Of a DNA stretch of 21,390 nucleotides, positions 1 through 7,543 are shown in pieces. The stretch comes from an uncultured Candidatus Saccharibacteria bacterium (GTDB lineage: Bacteria > Patescibacteriota > Saccharimonadia > Saccharimonadales > Saccharimonadaceae): positions 1 to 21,390 of the forward strand of contig CALFGG010000038.1 in the NCBI GenBank assembly GCA_937958235.1, written 5' to 3'. The notes under the pieces were generated by a model. That model made no database searches and was not told the DNA's origin. It saw only the letters and a program-made list of their open reading frames with translations. A program made the position numbers and the translations under genes. The number at the start of each line of letters is the position of its first letter. The first letter of the stretch is position 1.

Positions 1-2
1 CC

Positions 3-659
3 AATAACTTCAAGAACACATATGAACCAAAAGTGGGTGAGGTAATTTATCTCCCATCACGTGCTGGTTTCGTCTATAAGATTAAAAGTGGCGATACTGT
101 TGACTCAATTGCTGGTAAATATGGGGCAAAAAGTGATGAGATTATCGCCGCAAATAACCTTGAGTTGAACCAAAGCCTTGCCGCTGGTACCTCAATTCTT
201 CTTCCAGATGGTAATCTTCCAGAAACCGAGCGCCCAGATTATGTTGCTCCTCGCATAACCAACTCTCAATCGCAAAGCTATACACAGTCTGTCTATTATC
301 GTACCTATTGGACTTCTGCCAACCAGATGCCATGGGGTTGGTGTACTTGGTATGCCTGGCAACGTCGTTATGAGCTGGGTGGTGGTTATGTTCTTCCAGG
401 TGGCCTTGGTAATGCTAATACTTGGGATAACGCTCTAATCTCCAACTTCCCGTCTAGTCGTGGTACTAACCCGCAGGCTGGTGACGTTTTCCAAACTGAC
501 TCTGGTTATTATGGTCACGTCGGTATTGTGGATTCGGTAAATGACGATGGAACTATTACTATTTCCGATATGAATGGTATCGCTGGCTGGGGCCATGTTG
601 GTCGCAAAACCGTCCCTCAAAGTGTCTGGTCCGGCTACCTCTTTATTCATAGTCGCTAA
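3..659 (+). CDS. LysM-CHAP peptidoglycan hydrolase (5' partial)
   Basis: Secreted or surface cell-wall hydrolase, truncated by the window edge. The frame is open from base 3 with no good start; the GTG at 33 lies inside a LysM repeat and is not a credible start. The first visible residues (NNF...GEVIYLP) are the end of one LysM repeat. A second complete LysM follows (YKIKSGDTVDSIAGKYG to ILLPDG, about residues 24-69 counted from base 3). After a linker comes a CHAP domain with candidate catalytic Cys114 (WGWCTWYAW) and His172 (GHVGIV). LysM binds glycan strands and CHAP domains are amidases or endopeptidases cleaving the peptide stem; family knowledge, not tested here. In an epibiont it could act on its own wall or on the host's. 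obg follows after 20 nt with its own promoter-like box. Domain call is firm; substrate is unknown. Confidence 0.9.
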   Translation, partial: NNFKNTYEPKVGEVIYLPSRAGFVYKIKSGDTVDSIAGKYGAKSDEIIAANNLELNQSLAAGTSILLPDGNLPETERPDYVAPRITNSQSQSYTQSVYYRTYWTSANQMPWGWCTWYAWQRRYELGGGYVLPGGLGNANTWDNALISNFPSSRGTNPQAGDVFQTDSGYYGHVGIVDSVNDDGTITISDMNGIAGWGHVGRKTVPQSVWSGYLFIHSR

Positions 660-661
660 AA

Positions 662-670
662 TGGTAAAAT
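662..670 (+). promoter_or_regulatory. extended -10 promoter for obg
   Basis: TGGTAAAAT reads as an extended -10 (TGn plus TAAAAT at 665-670). It ends 9 nt before the obg ATG at 680, so transcription would begin within a few bases of the start codon. No clear -35 is seen. Confidence 0.55.
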
Positions 671-679
671 AAGAGTAAT

Positions 680-2020
680 ATGTTTTGTGATACTGCAAAA
701 GTTAGTCTAAAAGCCGGCAAAGGTGGTGATGGTGCCGTATCTTTTCGCCACGAAATTTATATTAATAAGGGTGGTCCTGACGGTGGTAATGGTGGTAAGG
801 GTGGCTCCATTGTCTTTGTAGCCGATAAGGATACTAATACCCTAATTGATTTTCGTTTTAACCCAATTTTAACTGCTGAAAATGGTGGTAATGGCTCTGG
901 TACTCGTAGTGCAGGCCGTTCCGGAAAGGATCTTTTAGTTGAGGTGCCTATCGGAACTATTGTTAAGCGCGATGGGCAGGTTATTGCTGATCTTACTCAT
1001 GATGGTGAAAAGGCCATAATTGCTAAAGGTGGTGACGGTGGTTTTGGCAATGCTCACTTTAAGTCAAGTGTACGACAAACTCCAGTCATTGCCGAGGTTG
1101 GTGAGCCTGGCGATGAATTTGAGGCTGAGTTGGAATTACGTCTACTTGCAGATGTTGGTTTGGTTGGCCTTCCAAATGCCGGTAAATCGACCTTTTTGTC
1201 AGTCGTAAGTAACGCTAAGCCAGAAATTGCAGATTATCCATTCACCACTCTAACTCCAAATCTTGGTGTTGCTACGATAGACCGTCACGATATCCTTATT
1301 GCAGATATTCCAGGCCTCATAGAAGGTGCTGCAGAAGGCAAGGGTCTAGGTCACGATTTTTTGCGTCATGTAGATCGTACTGCAGTTCTTCTGCATCTTA
1401 TAGATGTTTACAATAATGACGCCGGTGAAGCTTACTATATTATTCGCCGTGAGCTCGACAAATATTCAGACTTAAAGAACCGTCCTGAAATTGTTGCTCT
1501 CACAAAATGTGAGGGTGTGGATCAGGATATTATTGAAATGCAGATTCAGTCTATTAGACAGCATAATCCTAGCGCAAATATCCTCTCTATTTCTGCTGCC
1601 TCTCATCAAGGGGTTGATGATTTGCTTCGCCTCTTGTGGCAGGAAATTAAAAAATCTAAAGAGCAGGTAGCAGCCAGAGGGGCTCAAGCTTTATCTCAAA
1701 CCACTGAAATTAATCTAGGGGAAAATCGTTCTGAAATACAAAATGGCCAAGCAAGCCTACCGGTTATTTCTCTAAGTACCAAGGAGCTCCGTAACGCTTG
1801 GTCTGTTACCCTGGATGATAATGGTGTTTATCATGTGACTGGGGAAAAAATTGAAAAGTTTGCACGACGCACCGATCTCTCCAATTATGCCTCTGTCAAC
1901 CGTTTACGTGACATTATGAAGAAACTTGGCATTCGAGCCGAACTTACCAATCAGGGCGCTGGTCCAGATTCTTTAATTGAAATCTCTGGCAAGACCTTCA
2001 CTTTGGTTGAACAGTATTAA
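680..2020 (+). CDS. obg: Obg family GTPase
   Basis: Ribosome-associated GTPase needed for 50S assembly and growth control. The 446 aa show the full Obg layout. A glycine-rich Obg fold fills residues 1-158. The G domain has G1 GLPNAGKS (163-170), switch I TTLTPNLG (189-196), G3 DIPG (209-212) and G5 SISA (about 303-306). A C-terminal OCT domain follows from about 360 (YHVTGEKIEKFARRTDL). The G4 motif is TKCE (about 275-278) instead of the usual N/TKxD, with Glu in place of the Asp that normally reads guanine. ATG 680 starts the canonical N-terminus and has no evident Shine-Dalgarno. The gene ends at a strong bidirectional terminator shared with the convergent gene. Confidence 0.97.
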   Translation: MFCDTAKVSLKAGKGGDGAVSFRHEIYINKGGPDGGNGGKGGSIVFVADKDTNTLIDFRFNPILTAENGGNGSGTRSAGRSGKDLLVEVPIGTIVKRDGQVIADLTHDGEKAIIAKGGDGGFGNAHFKSSVRQTPVIAEVGEPGDEFEAELELRLLADVGLVGLPNAGKSTFLSVVSNAKPEIADYPFTTLTPNLGVATIDRHDILIADIPGLIEGAAEGKGLGHDFLRHVDRTAVLLHLIDVYNNDAGEAYYIIRRELDKYSDLKNRPEIVALTKCEGVDQDIIEMQIQSIRQHNPSANILSISAASHQGVDDLLRLLWQEIKKSKEQVAARGAQALSQTTEINLGENRSEIQNGQASLPVISLSTKELRNAWSVTLDDNGVYHVTGEKIEKFARRTDLSNYASVNRLRDIMKKLGIRAELTNQGAGPDSLIEISGKTFTLVEQY

Positions 2021-2056
2021 TTAAAAAATATCAAAAACCTAAAATATGGACAAACT

Positions 2057-2089
2057 AAAAAACACGGGCCAGATGGTCCGTGTTTTTTT
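2057..2089 (+). terminator. bidirectional rho-independent terminator
   Basis: A 14-bp stem (2057-2070 with 2075-2088, one G-U pair) has an AGAT loop. A-tract and T-tract flank it on either side, so it can end both obg on the plus strand and the convergent membrane-protein gene on the minus strand. Confidence 0.92.
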
Positions 2090-2094
2090 GTATC

Positions 2095-2469
2095 TTATTT
2101 ACAATCGGCGCCAGAAGTCTTCTTGTGCCAAGCTCTAAACTGCTTAATATATTCCTCGCTACCCAGTTTGGTGAATAATTTATTTTGGGCTTCCAAATTT
2201 AGCTCGATCCCATTAGACTTATAATCGGTAATTTTACTGTGATTATAGTAAATTGTAATGTCGCCCTTATCAGAGCTACAGACCAGACTGGATTGCTTAA
2301 AAAAGACTGACCATATAAAAACTGAGACTAGTGCAACTGTGAGTACAGAAATCACGGCCACTACTATAAAGATTTTCTTATTCTTCGGTTTTTTTGAGGC
2401 AGCAACCTGAGCCTCTTGTGTAACCTGATTTCTTACGTCTTGTATAAAAGCACTTTCAAAGTTATCCAT
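2095..2469 (-). CDS. small single-pass membrane protein, function unknown
   Basis: Encodes 124 aa. A charged N-terminal region (1-31, with KKPKNKK just before the membrane) is followed by one hydrophobic helix (about 33-56). A roughly 65-residue C-terminal part holds two cysteines (about 64 and 123) that could form a disulfide if exported. The positive-inside rule predicts an N-in, C-out orientation. I do not recognise the family. The ATG at 2469 lies 6 nt after an extended -10 (TGATATGAT), matching other genes here. It is divergent from the surface-protein gene at 2518, so the two share a 48-nt promoter region. It could be an anchor or accessory factor for that neighbour, which is inference only. 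Confidence 0.75.
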   Translation of the reverse strand: MDNFESAFIQDVRNQVTQEAQVAASKKPKNKKIFIVVAVISVLTVALVSVFIWSVFFKQSSLVCSSDKGDITIYYNHSKITDYKSNGIELNLEAQNKLFTKLGSEEYIKQFRAWHKKTSGADCK

Positions 2470-2475
2470 AGCATA

Positions 2476-2484
2476 ATCATATCA
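2476..2484 (-). promoter_or_regulatory. extended -10 promoter, minus strand
   Basis: Read on the minus strand, TGATATGAT ends 6 nt before the ATG at 2469. This predicts a start site at or next to the start codon. A second overlapping TATGAT lies at 2486-2481. Confidence 0.55.
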
Positions 2485-2502
2485 TAATCTACAAAAAGTT
2501 TA

Positions 2503-2511
2503 TGCTATACT
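2503..2511 (+). promoter_or_regulatory. extended -10 promoter for the surface-protein gene
   Basis: TGCTATACT (hexamer TATACT 2506-2511) ends 6 nt before ATG 2518. No Shine-Dalgarno lies between, so a leaderless transcript is likely. Confidence 0.6.
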
Positions 2512-2517
2512 CTAAAT

Positions 2518-3591
2518 ATGAAATATCGCACCCTAGGAAGAATACCCATCACACTAGTTTCTATTATTACAGCCTTATTTGTTTTGACAACAGTCGCTCC
2601 TGTAGTCGAAGCTAATGGCGGTGAAGATTATTTTGCTGCTACTGTTACAAAACGGAGTTCGGGTGCTGCTAAAAAACATGCTGCTAAAAAACAAAATAAA
2701 CAAAAAGAAGAAGATGATGATGATACAGAATCTGATGACTCTAATGTCGGCGGAGAGTATTCTGGTAATAAGGGACAATCTGGCTGGGTCAAAGAGGGGC
2801 GCTCCTGGTTTTACTACGTGAATGGTGAAACAGTTGGGGAGGGCTGCCGTACAATTAATGGGACTATCTATTGTTTTGAAGTTGATGGGGAACTAATGAC
2901 GGGCGAGGTTGAGCGTGGTGGTAAGACTTATTATTACACTGAGGATGGTACAGGCATGCTTCTTAAAAATGGCGTCACACCCAACGGGCAAAAAACTGAC
3001 GCAACGGGTATGATCTATGAGGAGGCAGATGGTAGCTCGACTGGCAATGCTCCAACCTTCGACACTTCATCCGTAGCTGGCTCTTCGAACGCATCACCTT
3101 CCGCCAGCTATACTGGCAAAAAAGACTCTTCCTCTAGCTCTTCTGGAAGCTCTTCTAGCTCTTCTAGCTCTGGTTCTTCAGGCGGCTCTTCCTCTGGTTC
3201 TAGCTCTTCAGGTAGCTCTTCTTCTGGTTCCAGTTCTTCAGGTAGTTCTTCTTCTGGTTCTTCGAGCGGCGCCTCTGGCTCCTCCAGTTCTTCAGATGAA
3301 AAATGCATCAAGCTGGCCATCATTAAAATCAAGGGTAAAGACTGTATTGAAAACAGCAAAGAGGCTATCTTTGAAATTCTTGGCATGATCCTTAATATCT
3401 TCACCTTTGGGGTCGGGATTGCCGCCACAGGTGGCTTTATCTTCTGTGGCTATCAGTATATTACCTCCAAAAACGAACCTGCAGTTATCGTTAAGATTAA
3501 GACCCGTATGCTTAATATTGTTATTGGTCTAATAATCTATTTCATGTTCTGGGGAATTATTGGACTCCTACTTCCAGGTGGACTCTGGTAA
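2518..3591 (+). CDS. secreted wall-binding-repeat / Ser-Gly linker / VirB2-like fusion
   Basis: A 357-aa exported protein of unusual build. It has a signal peptide (1-32, cut plausible near VEANG) and a Lys-rich then Asp/Glu-rich stretch (45-76). Next come repeats with the aromatic/Gly pattern of choline- or glucan-binding cell-wall repeats (about 88-160: GWVKEGRSWFYYVNG, GGKTYYYTEDGTG). A nearly pure Ser/Gly linker (203-259) follows. The C-terminal module has two hydrophobic helices (about 284-313 and 329-352) joined by a short basic loop, with a GFIFCGYQYITS turn, as in VirB2/TrbC-type conjugative pilins. The family match for the last part is by pattern only. Likely role: a surface protein presenting carbohydrate-binding repeats from a membrane- or pilus-embedded base, perhaps for host-cell adhesion (inference). 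A terminator-like hairpin follows. Confidence 0.8.
   Translation: MKYRTLGRIPITLVSIITALFVLTTVAPVVEANGGEDYFAATVTKRSSGAAKKHAAKKQNKQKEEDDDDTESDDSNVGGEYSGNKGQSGWVKEGRSWFYYVNGETVGEGCRTINGTIYCFEVDGELMTGEVERGGKTYYYTEDGTGMLLKNGVTPNGQKTDATGMIYEEADGSSTGNAPTFDTSSVAGSSNASPSASYTGKKDSSSSSSGSSSSSSSSGSSGGSSSGSSSSGSSSSGSSSSGSSSSGSSSGASGSSSSSDEKCIKLAIIKIKGKDCIENSKEAIFEILGMILNIFTFGVGIAATGGFIFCGYQYITSKNEPAVIVKIKTRMLNIVIGLIIYFMFWGIIGLLLPGGLW
3124..3294 (+). repeat. in-frame Ser/Gly-coding degenerate repeat
   Basis: About 170 bp encode runs of SSSSG. The DNA units are imperfect 15-mers such as tcttctggttctagc, varying mostly between TCT, AGC, TCC and AGT serine codons. Length changes by whole units would keep the frame, so it acts as a flexible spacer. 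Confidence 0.9.
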
Positions 3592-3640
3592 TTGGTAACT
3601 TGCTTTTGTTGCTCCAACACGTTTTCTTGTGGTTCATTGC

Positions 3641-3669
3641 AAAAAAATACTCCCGAAGGAGTACTTTTC
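3641..3669 (+). terminator. rho-independent terminator-like hairpin
   Basis: TACTCC-CGAA-GGAGTA (3648-3663) is a 6-bp stem with a stable tetraloop. It is preceded by seven A and followed by CTTTTCT, so it could terminate the surface-protein transcript. Confidence 0.7.
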
Positions 3670-3876
3670 TCACTGATGCGCGCCCACCCTGGGGCACATT
3701 GTTTTGTTTTAATTCGCTTTTTGTTTTTAATGAAATCTCCACACTCCACTATTTTTGAAGCGGAACCCCGTGAAGCGTATCAGCTTATGCTTACTATATC
3801 CAAAATCCCATAAACTGTCAAGATTTTAGGGATAAAATGTGAGAAAAATCAGTCAAAAAATGAATAATTCATACTG

Positions 3877-3885
3877 TGATATAAT
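3877..3885 (+). promoter_or_regulatory. extended -10 promoter for trmD
   Basis: TGATATAAT, a perfect extended -10, ends 7 nt before ATG 3893. No Shine-Dalgarno is present in the intervening ttaattaa-type sequence. Confidence 0.65.
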
Positions 3886-3892
3886 TAATTAA

Positions 3893-4570
3893 ATGGCAAA
3901 AGCTAAATTCACAATCATTACGCTCTTCCAGGACGCCTTAGCGCCCTATTTGTCGACCTCGATGATGTGGAAGGCTACTAAGAACAATATTGCCGAATTT
4001 TCTTTTGTTGACTTACGTGAATTTGGTCTTGGCCCACATAAATCCGTTGACGACACCCCTTATGGTGGAGGTGATGGTATGTTACTCCGCTGTGAGCCAG
4101 TATTCGCTGCTATTGAAAAAATCAAACAAGATGACCCCAATGCAAAAGTTATTCTTCCCACCCCAGCTGGTCAAATTTGGCGTCAATCACTCATCCGTCA
4201 ATTTGCTGAAAAAATAGAATCACAGGAAGAAAACCACTTCATTATTCTTTGTCCGCATTATGAAGGTTATGATGAACGTATCCTGACATTGGTTGACTAT
4301 CAGGTTAGCCTCGGTCACTTTGTTTTAACGGGCGGGGAATTACCAGCTCTTATTATAATCGATAGTATCGTTCGGCTCCTCCCTGGTGTTTTAGGCGGAG
4401 AAAGTTCCGCTATTATTGAAAGCTTTTCCGAAGGAAACACTATTGAGTATCCGCAATATACTAAGCCCGCCGATTTTCGTGGTATGAAAGTTCCAGAAGT
4501 TCTATTATCTGGTCATCATGGCAAAATTAAAGAGTGGCGCGAGTCCCACCAACGCCCCTCTCAGTCATAA
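3893..4570 (+). CDS. trmD: tRNA (guanine-N1)-methyltransferase TrmD
   Basis: Methylates G37 of tRNAs with a G at position 36 using S-adenosylmethionine, preventing +1 frameshifts. The 225 aa show the SPOUT-class hallmarks: DTPYGGGDGM (54-63), CPHYEGYDER (120-129) and the trefoil-knot SAM site GHFVLTGGELPAL (141-153) with the following Asp157 and Arg161 region. The C-terminal EYPQYTKP, VPEVLLSGHH and W positions fit tRNA recognition. Length is close to the family's usual 230-250. The start at 3893 gives the conserved FTIITLFQD N-terminus. It is followed after 32 nt by recG, which has its own promoter, so an operon is not required. Confidence 0.97.
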   Translation: MAKAKFTIITLFQDALAPYLSTSMMWKATKNNIAEFSFVDLREFGLGPHKSVDDTPYGGGDGMLLRCEPVFAAIEKIKQDDPNAKVILPTPAGQIWRQSLIRQFAEKIESQEENHFIILCPHYEGYDERILTLVDYQVSLGHFVLTGGELPALIIIDSIVRLLPGVLGGESSAIIESFSEGNTIEYPQYTKPADFRGMKVPEVLLSGHHGKIKEWRESHQRPSQS

Positions 4571-4586
4571 ATCTCATATCTTCACA

Positions 4587-4595
4587 TGCTATAAT
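4587..4595 (+). promoter_or_regulatory. extended -10 promoter for recG
   Basis: TGCTATAAT ends 7 nt before ATG 4603. This also decides the recG start: the longer in-frame GTG at 4534 lies upstream of this promoter and inside trmD. Confidence 0.65.
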
Positions 4596-4602
4596 TATCC
4601 TA

Positions 4603-6684
4603 ATGATTTTATCAGCAGGTTTGGAAGAGATAAAAGGGGTTGGTCCTAAAACAGCCGAAGCGCTCCAAAAACGAGGCTTTCGCACCATTAAGGATCTACT
4701 TTATTATTTTCCACGCAGTTATGAAGATTATCAGTCTCAGACTAATATTGCTGATATTAAACCTGGTCGCGTAATTTTGCGTGGAAAAATTCGTAATCTC
4801 CGCAATCTTCATACCAGACGTCGCAATTTTGTCATTACTCAGGGTGAGATTTATGATCAAACTGGGGCGGTACGCGTTGTTTGGTATAACCAACCCTACC
4901 GCATTAAAAACTTTGACGAAAAAACCACCTATTATTTCACTGGCCAATATGATTTTAAATATAATCGCTATCAAATCACCGCTCCGTCTGTCGTGACTGC
5001 CGACGAAATAGAGCAGAAAATCGAGGGATTTCAACCGATTTATTCAGCTAAAGGTAGCTTTAACTCCGCATGGTTTAAAAAACTATTTGAAAAACTTCAA
5101 CCTCTTTTACCTCAAATTCCGGATCTACTTCCTCTTGAACATGCACCAAGTTATCTTTTTCAGGGTGCTCGCCGTCAAGCACTGACAAAAATTCATTTCC
5201 CCAAACAACCTGAAGATGTAGAACAGGCTAAGCAGTATTTGGGCTACGAAGAGTTATTTGAGCTAATTCTTGCCAGTCAGCTTAATCGACAGGAGAATCA
5301 GAAATTAAGGGCGGAGCCTCTAGCTTTTGATTTAAACCTCACTAAGCAATTCCTTTCTTCGTTCCCCTTTACTCTCACCGACGCTCAGAAAAGCGCTGCG
5401 TGGGAAATTCTTCAAGATCTCACCAAAACAACACCGATGAATCGCCTTCTGCAAGGTGATGTTGGTTCAGGTAAAACGATTGTCGCCGCTCTTGCAGCCT
5501 TCCAAGCTATTAAACAGGGCGCGCAGGTGGCAATACTGGCTCCAACCGCCATTTTGGCCTCCCAGCATGCCGAAAATCTTGAACGCCTACTTGCCCCCTT
5601 CGGCATCCGTACTGCTCTGCTCATTGGTGCCACTAAGCAGAAAGATCCACTCAAACAACAAATCAAAGATGGCGAGATCGACTTAATTGTAGGCACGCAC
5701 GCTATTTTAACTGACGACACCCAATTTTCTCGTCTCGCGCTCTGTATTATTGATGAACAACACCGCTTTGGCGTGGCGCAACGTCAAAAGCTCCTAGAAA
5801 AAGTTGCCCTAAACTCTCATCCAAACACTGTTGATGGGCAAAAAATCACTGCGCCGCACTTTCTTGCAATGACTGCAACTCCAATTCCTCGCTCGTTGCA
5901 GCTCACTATTTTTGGCGACCTAGATGTTTCTCTGATTCAGCAAATGCCGAAAGGCAGGCAGCCGATTATTACAAAAATTATTAGCGAAACTAATACTCGC
6001 GAACTTCTATATCCAGAGATCAAGCAGCACCTAGAAACCGGTGAACAAGTTTACTGGATTTGTCGACTTATCGAGCAGGATGAAGATGAGCCACTGGAAA
6101 AGGATCAACATACAGTTAAGGAAGAGATAAAACGTTTAACTAAAATTTTTCCTGGATATAAACTCGCCATTTTGCATGGCAAGATGAAGCCACAGGAAAA
6201 AGATCAGGTCATGAACGACTTTAAGGAGCATCGGATCGATATTTTAGTCTCCACCACTGTTGTTGAGGTTGGTGTTGATGTCCTTAATGCCACGCAGATC
6301 GTAATTATGAATGCCGATCGCTTTGGTTTGGCTCAGGCTCATCAGTTAAGGGGGCGTGTTGGCCGTGGACAGAAGGCCAGCCAGTGTTTTTTGATTACCA
6401 CCGGTGATAACCCTCCCACTACTCGCCTAAGGGAACTAGAGAAGTCCAATAATGGTTTTTATTTAGCCGAGGTTGACCTTAAACTGCGTGGCCCAGGTGA
6501 GGTTTATGGCGCAATGCAGCACGGCGAACTGGATTTACGTATTGCTAGTCTTGCTGATACAGAAATGATTAAAGCTGCAAGAGCTCAAGCACTTAATTTT
6601 GCTTCCGATCCGCAAAATATGCTAAAATACAAAGAGCTTAGTCAGTCTATCCAGAAATATCAGCAACTGACTACTCTAAATTAG
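4603..6684 (+). CDS. recG: ATP-dependent DNA helicase RecG
   Basis: Branch-migration helicase that reverses stalled forks and processes Holliday junctions. With the start at ATG 4603 it is 693 aa, the usual size. An N-terminal helix-hairpin-helix-like motif (IKGVGPKTAEAL, 10-21) precedes the OB-fold wedge domain (about 50-130). Helicase motifs are I GDVGSGKT (285-292), II DEQH (384-387), III TATPIPR (424-430), V STTVVEVGVDV (550-560) and VI QLRGRVGRG (581-589). The TRG region FYLAEVDLKLRGPGE then follows. The GTG at 4534 would add 23 residues overlapping trmD by 37 nt and lacking family character, so it is rejected. The next gene begins 20 nt downstream, suggesting co-transcription. Confidence 0.97.
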   Translation: MILSAGLEEIKGVGPKTAEALQKRGFRTIKDLLYYFPRSYEDYQSQTNIADIKPGRVILRGKIRNLRNLHTRRRNFVITQGEIYDQTGAVRVVWYNQPYRIKNFDEKTTYYFTGQYDFKYNRYQITAPSVVTADEIEQKIEGFQPIYSAKGSFNSAWFKKLFEKLQPLLPQIPDLLPLEHAPSYLFQGARRQALTKIHFPKQPEDVEQAKQYLGYEELFELILASQLNRQENQKLRAEPLAFDLNLTKQFLSSFPFTLTDAQKSAAWEILQDLTKTTPMNRLLQGDVGSGKTIVAALAAFQAIKQGAQVAILAPTAILASQHAENLERLLAPFGIRTALLIGATKQKDPLKQQIKDGEIDLIVGTHAILTDDTQFSRLALCIIDEQHRFGVAQRQKLLEKVALNSHPNTVDGQKITAPHFLAMTATPIPRSLQLTIFGDLDVSLIQQMPKGRQPIITKIISETNTRELLYPEIKQHLETGEQVYWICRLIEQDEDEPLEKDQHTVKEEIKRLTKIFPGYKLAILHGKMKPQEKDQVMNDFKEHRIDILVSTTVVEVGVDVLNATQIVIMNADRFGLAQAHQLRGRVGRGQKASQCFLITTGDNPPTTRLRELEKSNNGFYLAEVDLKLRGPGEVYGAMQHGELDLRIASLADTEMIKAARAQALNFASDPQNMLKYKELSQSIQKYQQLTTLN

Positions 6685-6704
6685 TTTTACATCAGAAAGT
6701 TATT

Positions 6705-7523
6705 ATGTATTCAACTCTTGCTCTTAACAATAGTAAAAGATCGGGTAATATTGTCGGCACGCATCAAAAGCTCGACAAGATTGCTCGTAAAATATTACAA
6801 AAAAGCCTACCGCCGCGTGTCTATTTTCCCGATATCAAGGAAATCCTGCTTTTTGAAGGTATGGGTGGTCCGGATGGTTTAAAAAGAAAAAGCCCTGGCG
6901 TTGATGAGCCTATGCACTTTATTATCCCTGGTCAAGATGACGGTAAACTCATTCAAATGATTCTAGATCACCAGTATAATTTAAGAAAAGCACTCGCTAC
7001 AGATAATAAGGTTCGCGCTGCCTTTGAAGCCGGTTGGATGGCGCACGCCATTACTGACGGCCTAACTCCGGCCCATCACTTTCCCCTCACTGAAGCGCAA
7101 GGTGAGTTGATGACTGAAAAAGAATTTATTAAAATTTTTGGTATTCCAGTTAAGGGCATCATGCGTGGTCGTAATTCCTTGGAAACCTTACGTAACAACT
7201 GGCTTTATTGGGGGGCTAATGGTTATATGAGTAAGCATGTCGCCTTTGAATATGGCGTTGCCATTACTATGACTGCGCTCCCCGAGAGGGTTGTCACGCC
7301 TAAGTTAGACAAAAAAGAATTAAAAAATGTCGACCTAAAACAGGCTTTCTATCGATCCCTTGAACGCGTTGCCTCTCTTAATATGTACACTAGGTTTCTT
7401 GAACAGGGTTGGAATACAGATTTAGCCTTTGAAACCAAAAATATTCTTTTACCAGAAATTGCACGTGCGATCGCTCTCTGTTGGGCGTCCTCCATTCCTG
7501 AATTGACCGATCCTGCCAAATAG
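6705..7523 (+). CDS. conserved-type His-rich protein, possible zinc-dependent hydrolase
   Basis: 272 aa, not firmly recognised. It has spaced histidines and aspartates: His20 (GTHQKLDKIA), His71 (PMHF), His114 and Asp118 (MAHAITDGLTP), His124-125 (AHHF) and His178. The central HAITDGLTPAHH resembles the HxxxD...H pattern of zinc-dependent phospholipase C / P1-nuclease-like helical enzymes. The match is by pattern only. There is no signal peptide, which would be odd for a secreted phospholipase. Translation probably follows recG (20-nt gap) with only a weak GAAAG element before ATG 6705. rsmD follows with a separate promoter that begins 5 nt after this stop codon. Confidence 0.7.
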   Translation: MYSTLALNNSKRSGNIVGTHQKLDKIARKILQKSLPPRVYFPDIKEILLFEGMGGPDGLKRKSPGVDEPMHFIIPGQDDGKLIQMILDHQYNLRKALATDNKVRAAFEAGWMAHAITDGLTPAHHFPLTEAQGELMTEKEFIKIFGIPVKGIMRGRNSLETLRNNWLYWGANGYMSKHVAFEYGVAITMTALPERVVTPKLDKKELKNVDLKQAFYRSLERVASLNMYTRFLEQGWNTDLAFETKNILLPEIARAIALCWASSIPELTDPAK

Positions 7524-7528
7524 CTTTG

Positions 7529-7537
7529 TGGTAAAAT
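7529..7537 (+). promoter_or_regulatory. extended -10 promoter for rsmD
   Basis: TGGTAAAAT ends 6 nt before ATG 7544 and has no Shine-Dalgarno after it. The same nine bases occur before obg and ABC1. Confidence 0.6.
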
Positions 7538-7543
7538 AAAAAC

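Larger units (their letters stand above)
3592..3892. other. intergenic region with three stem-loops, no gene
   Basis: 301 bases without a convincing gene; the one open plus-strand frame (3592-3813) has no family-like features. It contains a terminator-like hairpin at 3648-3663. A second stem-loop (7 bp, one G-U) lies at 3773-3792 and an imperfect 11-bp inverted repeat at 3797-3834 with a 2-nt bulge. The trmD promoter is at its right end. Confidence 0.6.

Noticed and set aside
3124..3294. Possible CRISPR-like array
   Set aside because: The units are contiguous, degenerate and in frame, with no unique spacers; it codes for a Ser/Gly linker.
3108..3428. Glu/Pro-rich open frame on the minus strand opposite the Ser/Gly tract
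   Set aside because: It is the antisense reading of the serine repeat (AGA/GAA-type codons) and has no independent start signal or domain.
3592..3813. 73-residue open frame after the surface-protein gene
   Set aside because: No domain or membrane logic, it spans a terminator hairpin, and there is no ribosome site or promoter at the right distance.
4534..4602. Longer recG start at GTG 4534
   Set aside because: It overlaps trmD and lies upstream of the perfect extended -10 ending 7 nt before ATG 4603; the added 23 residues lack family character.
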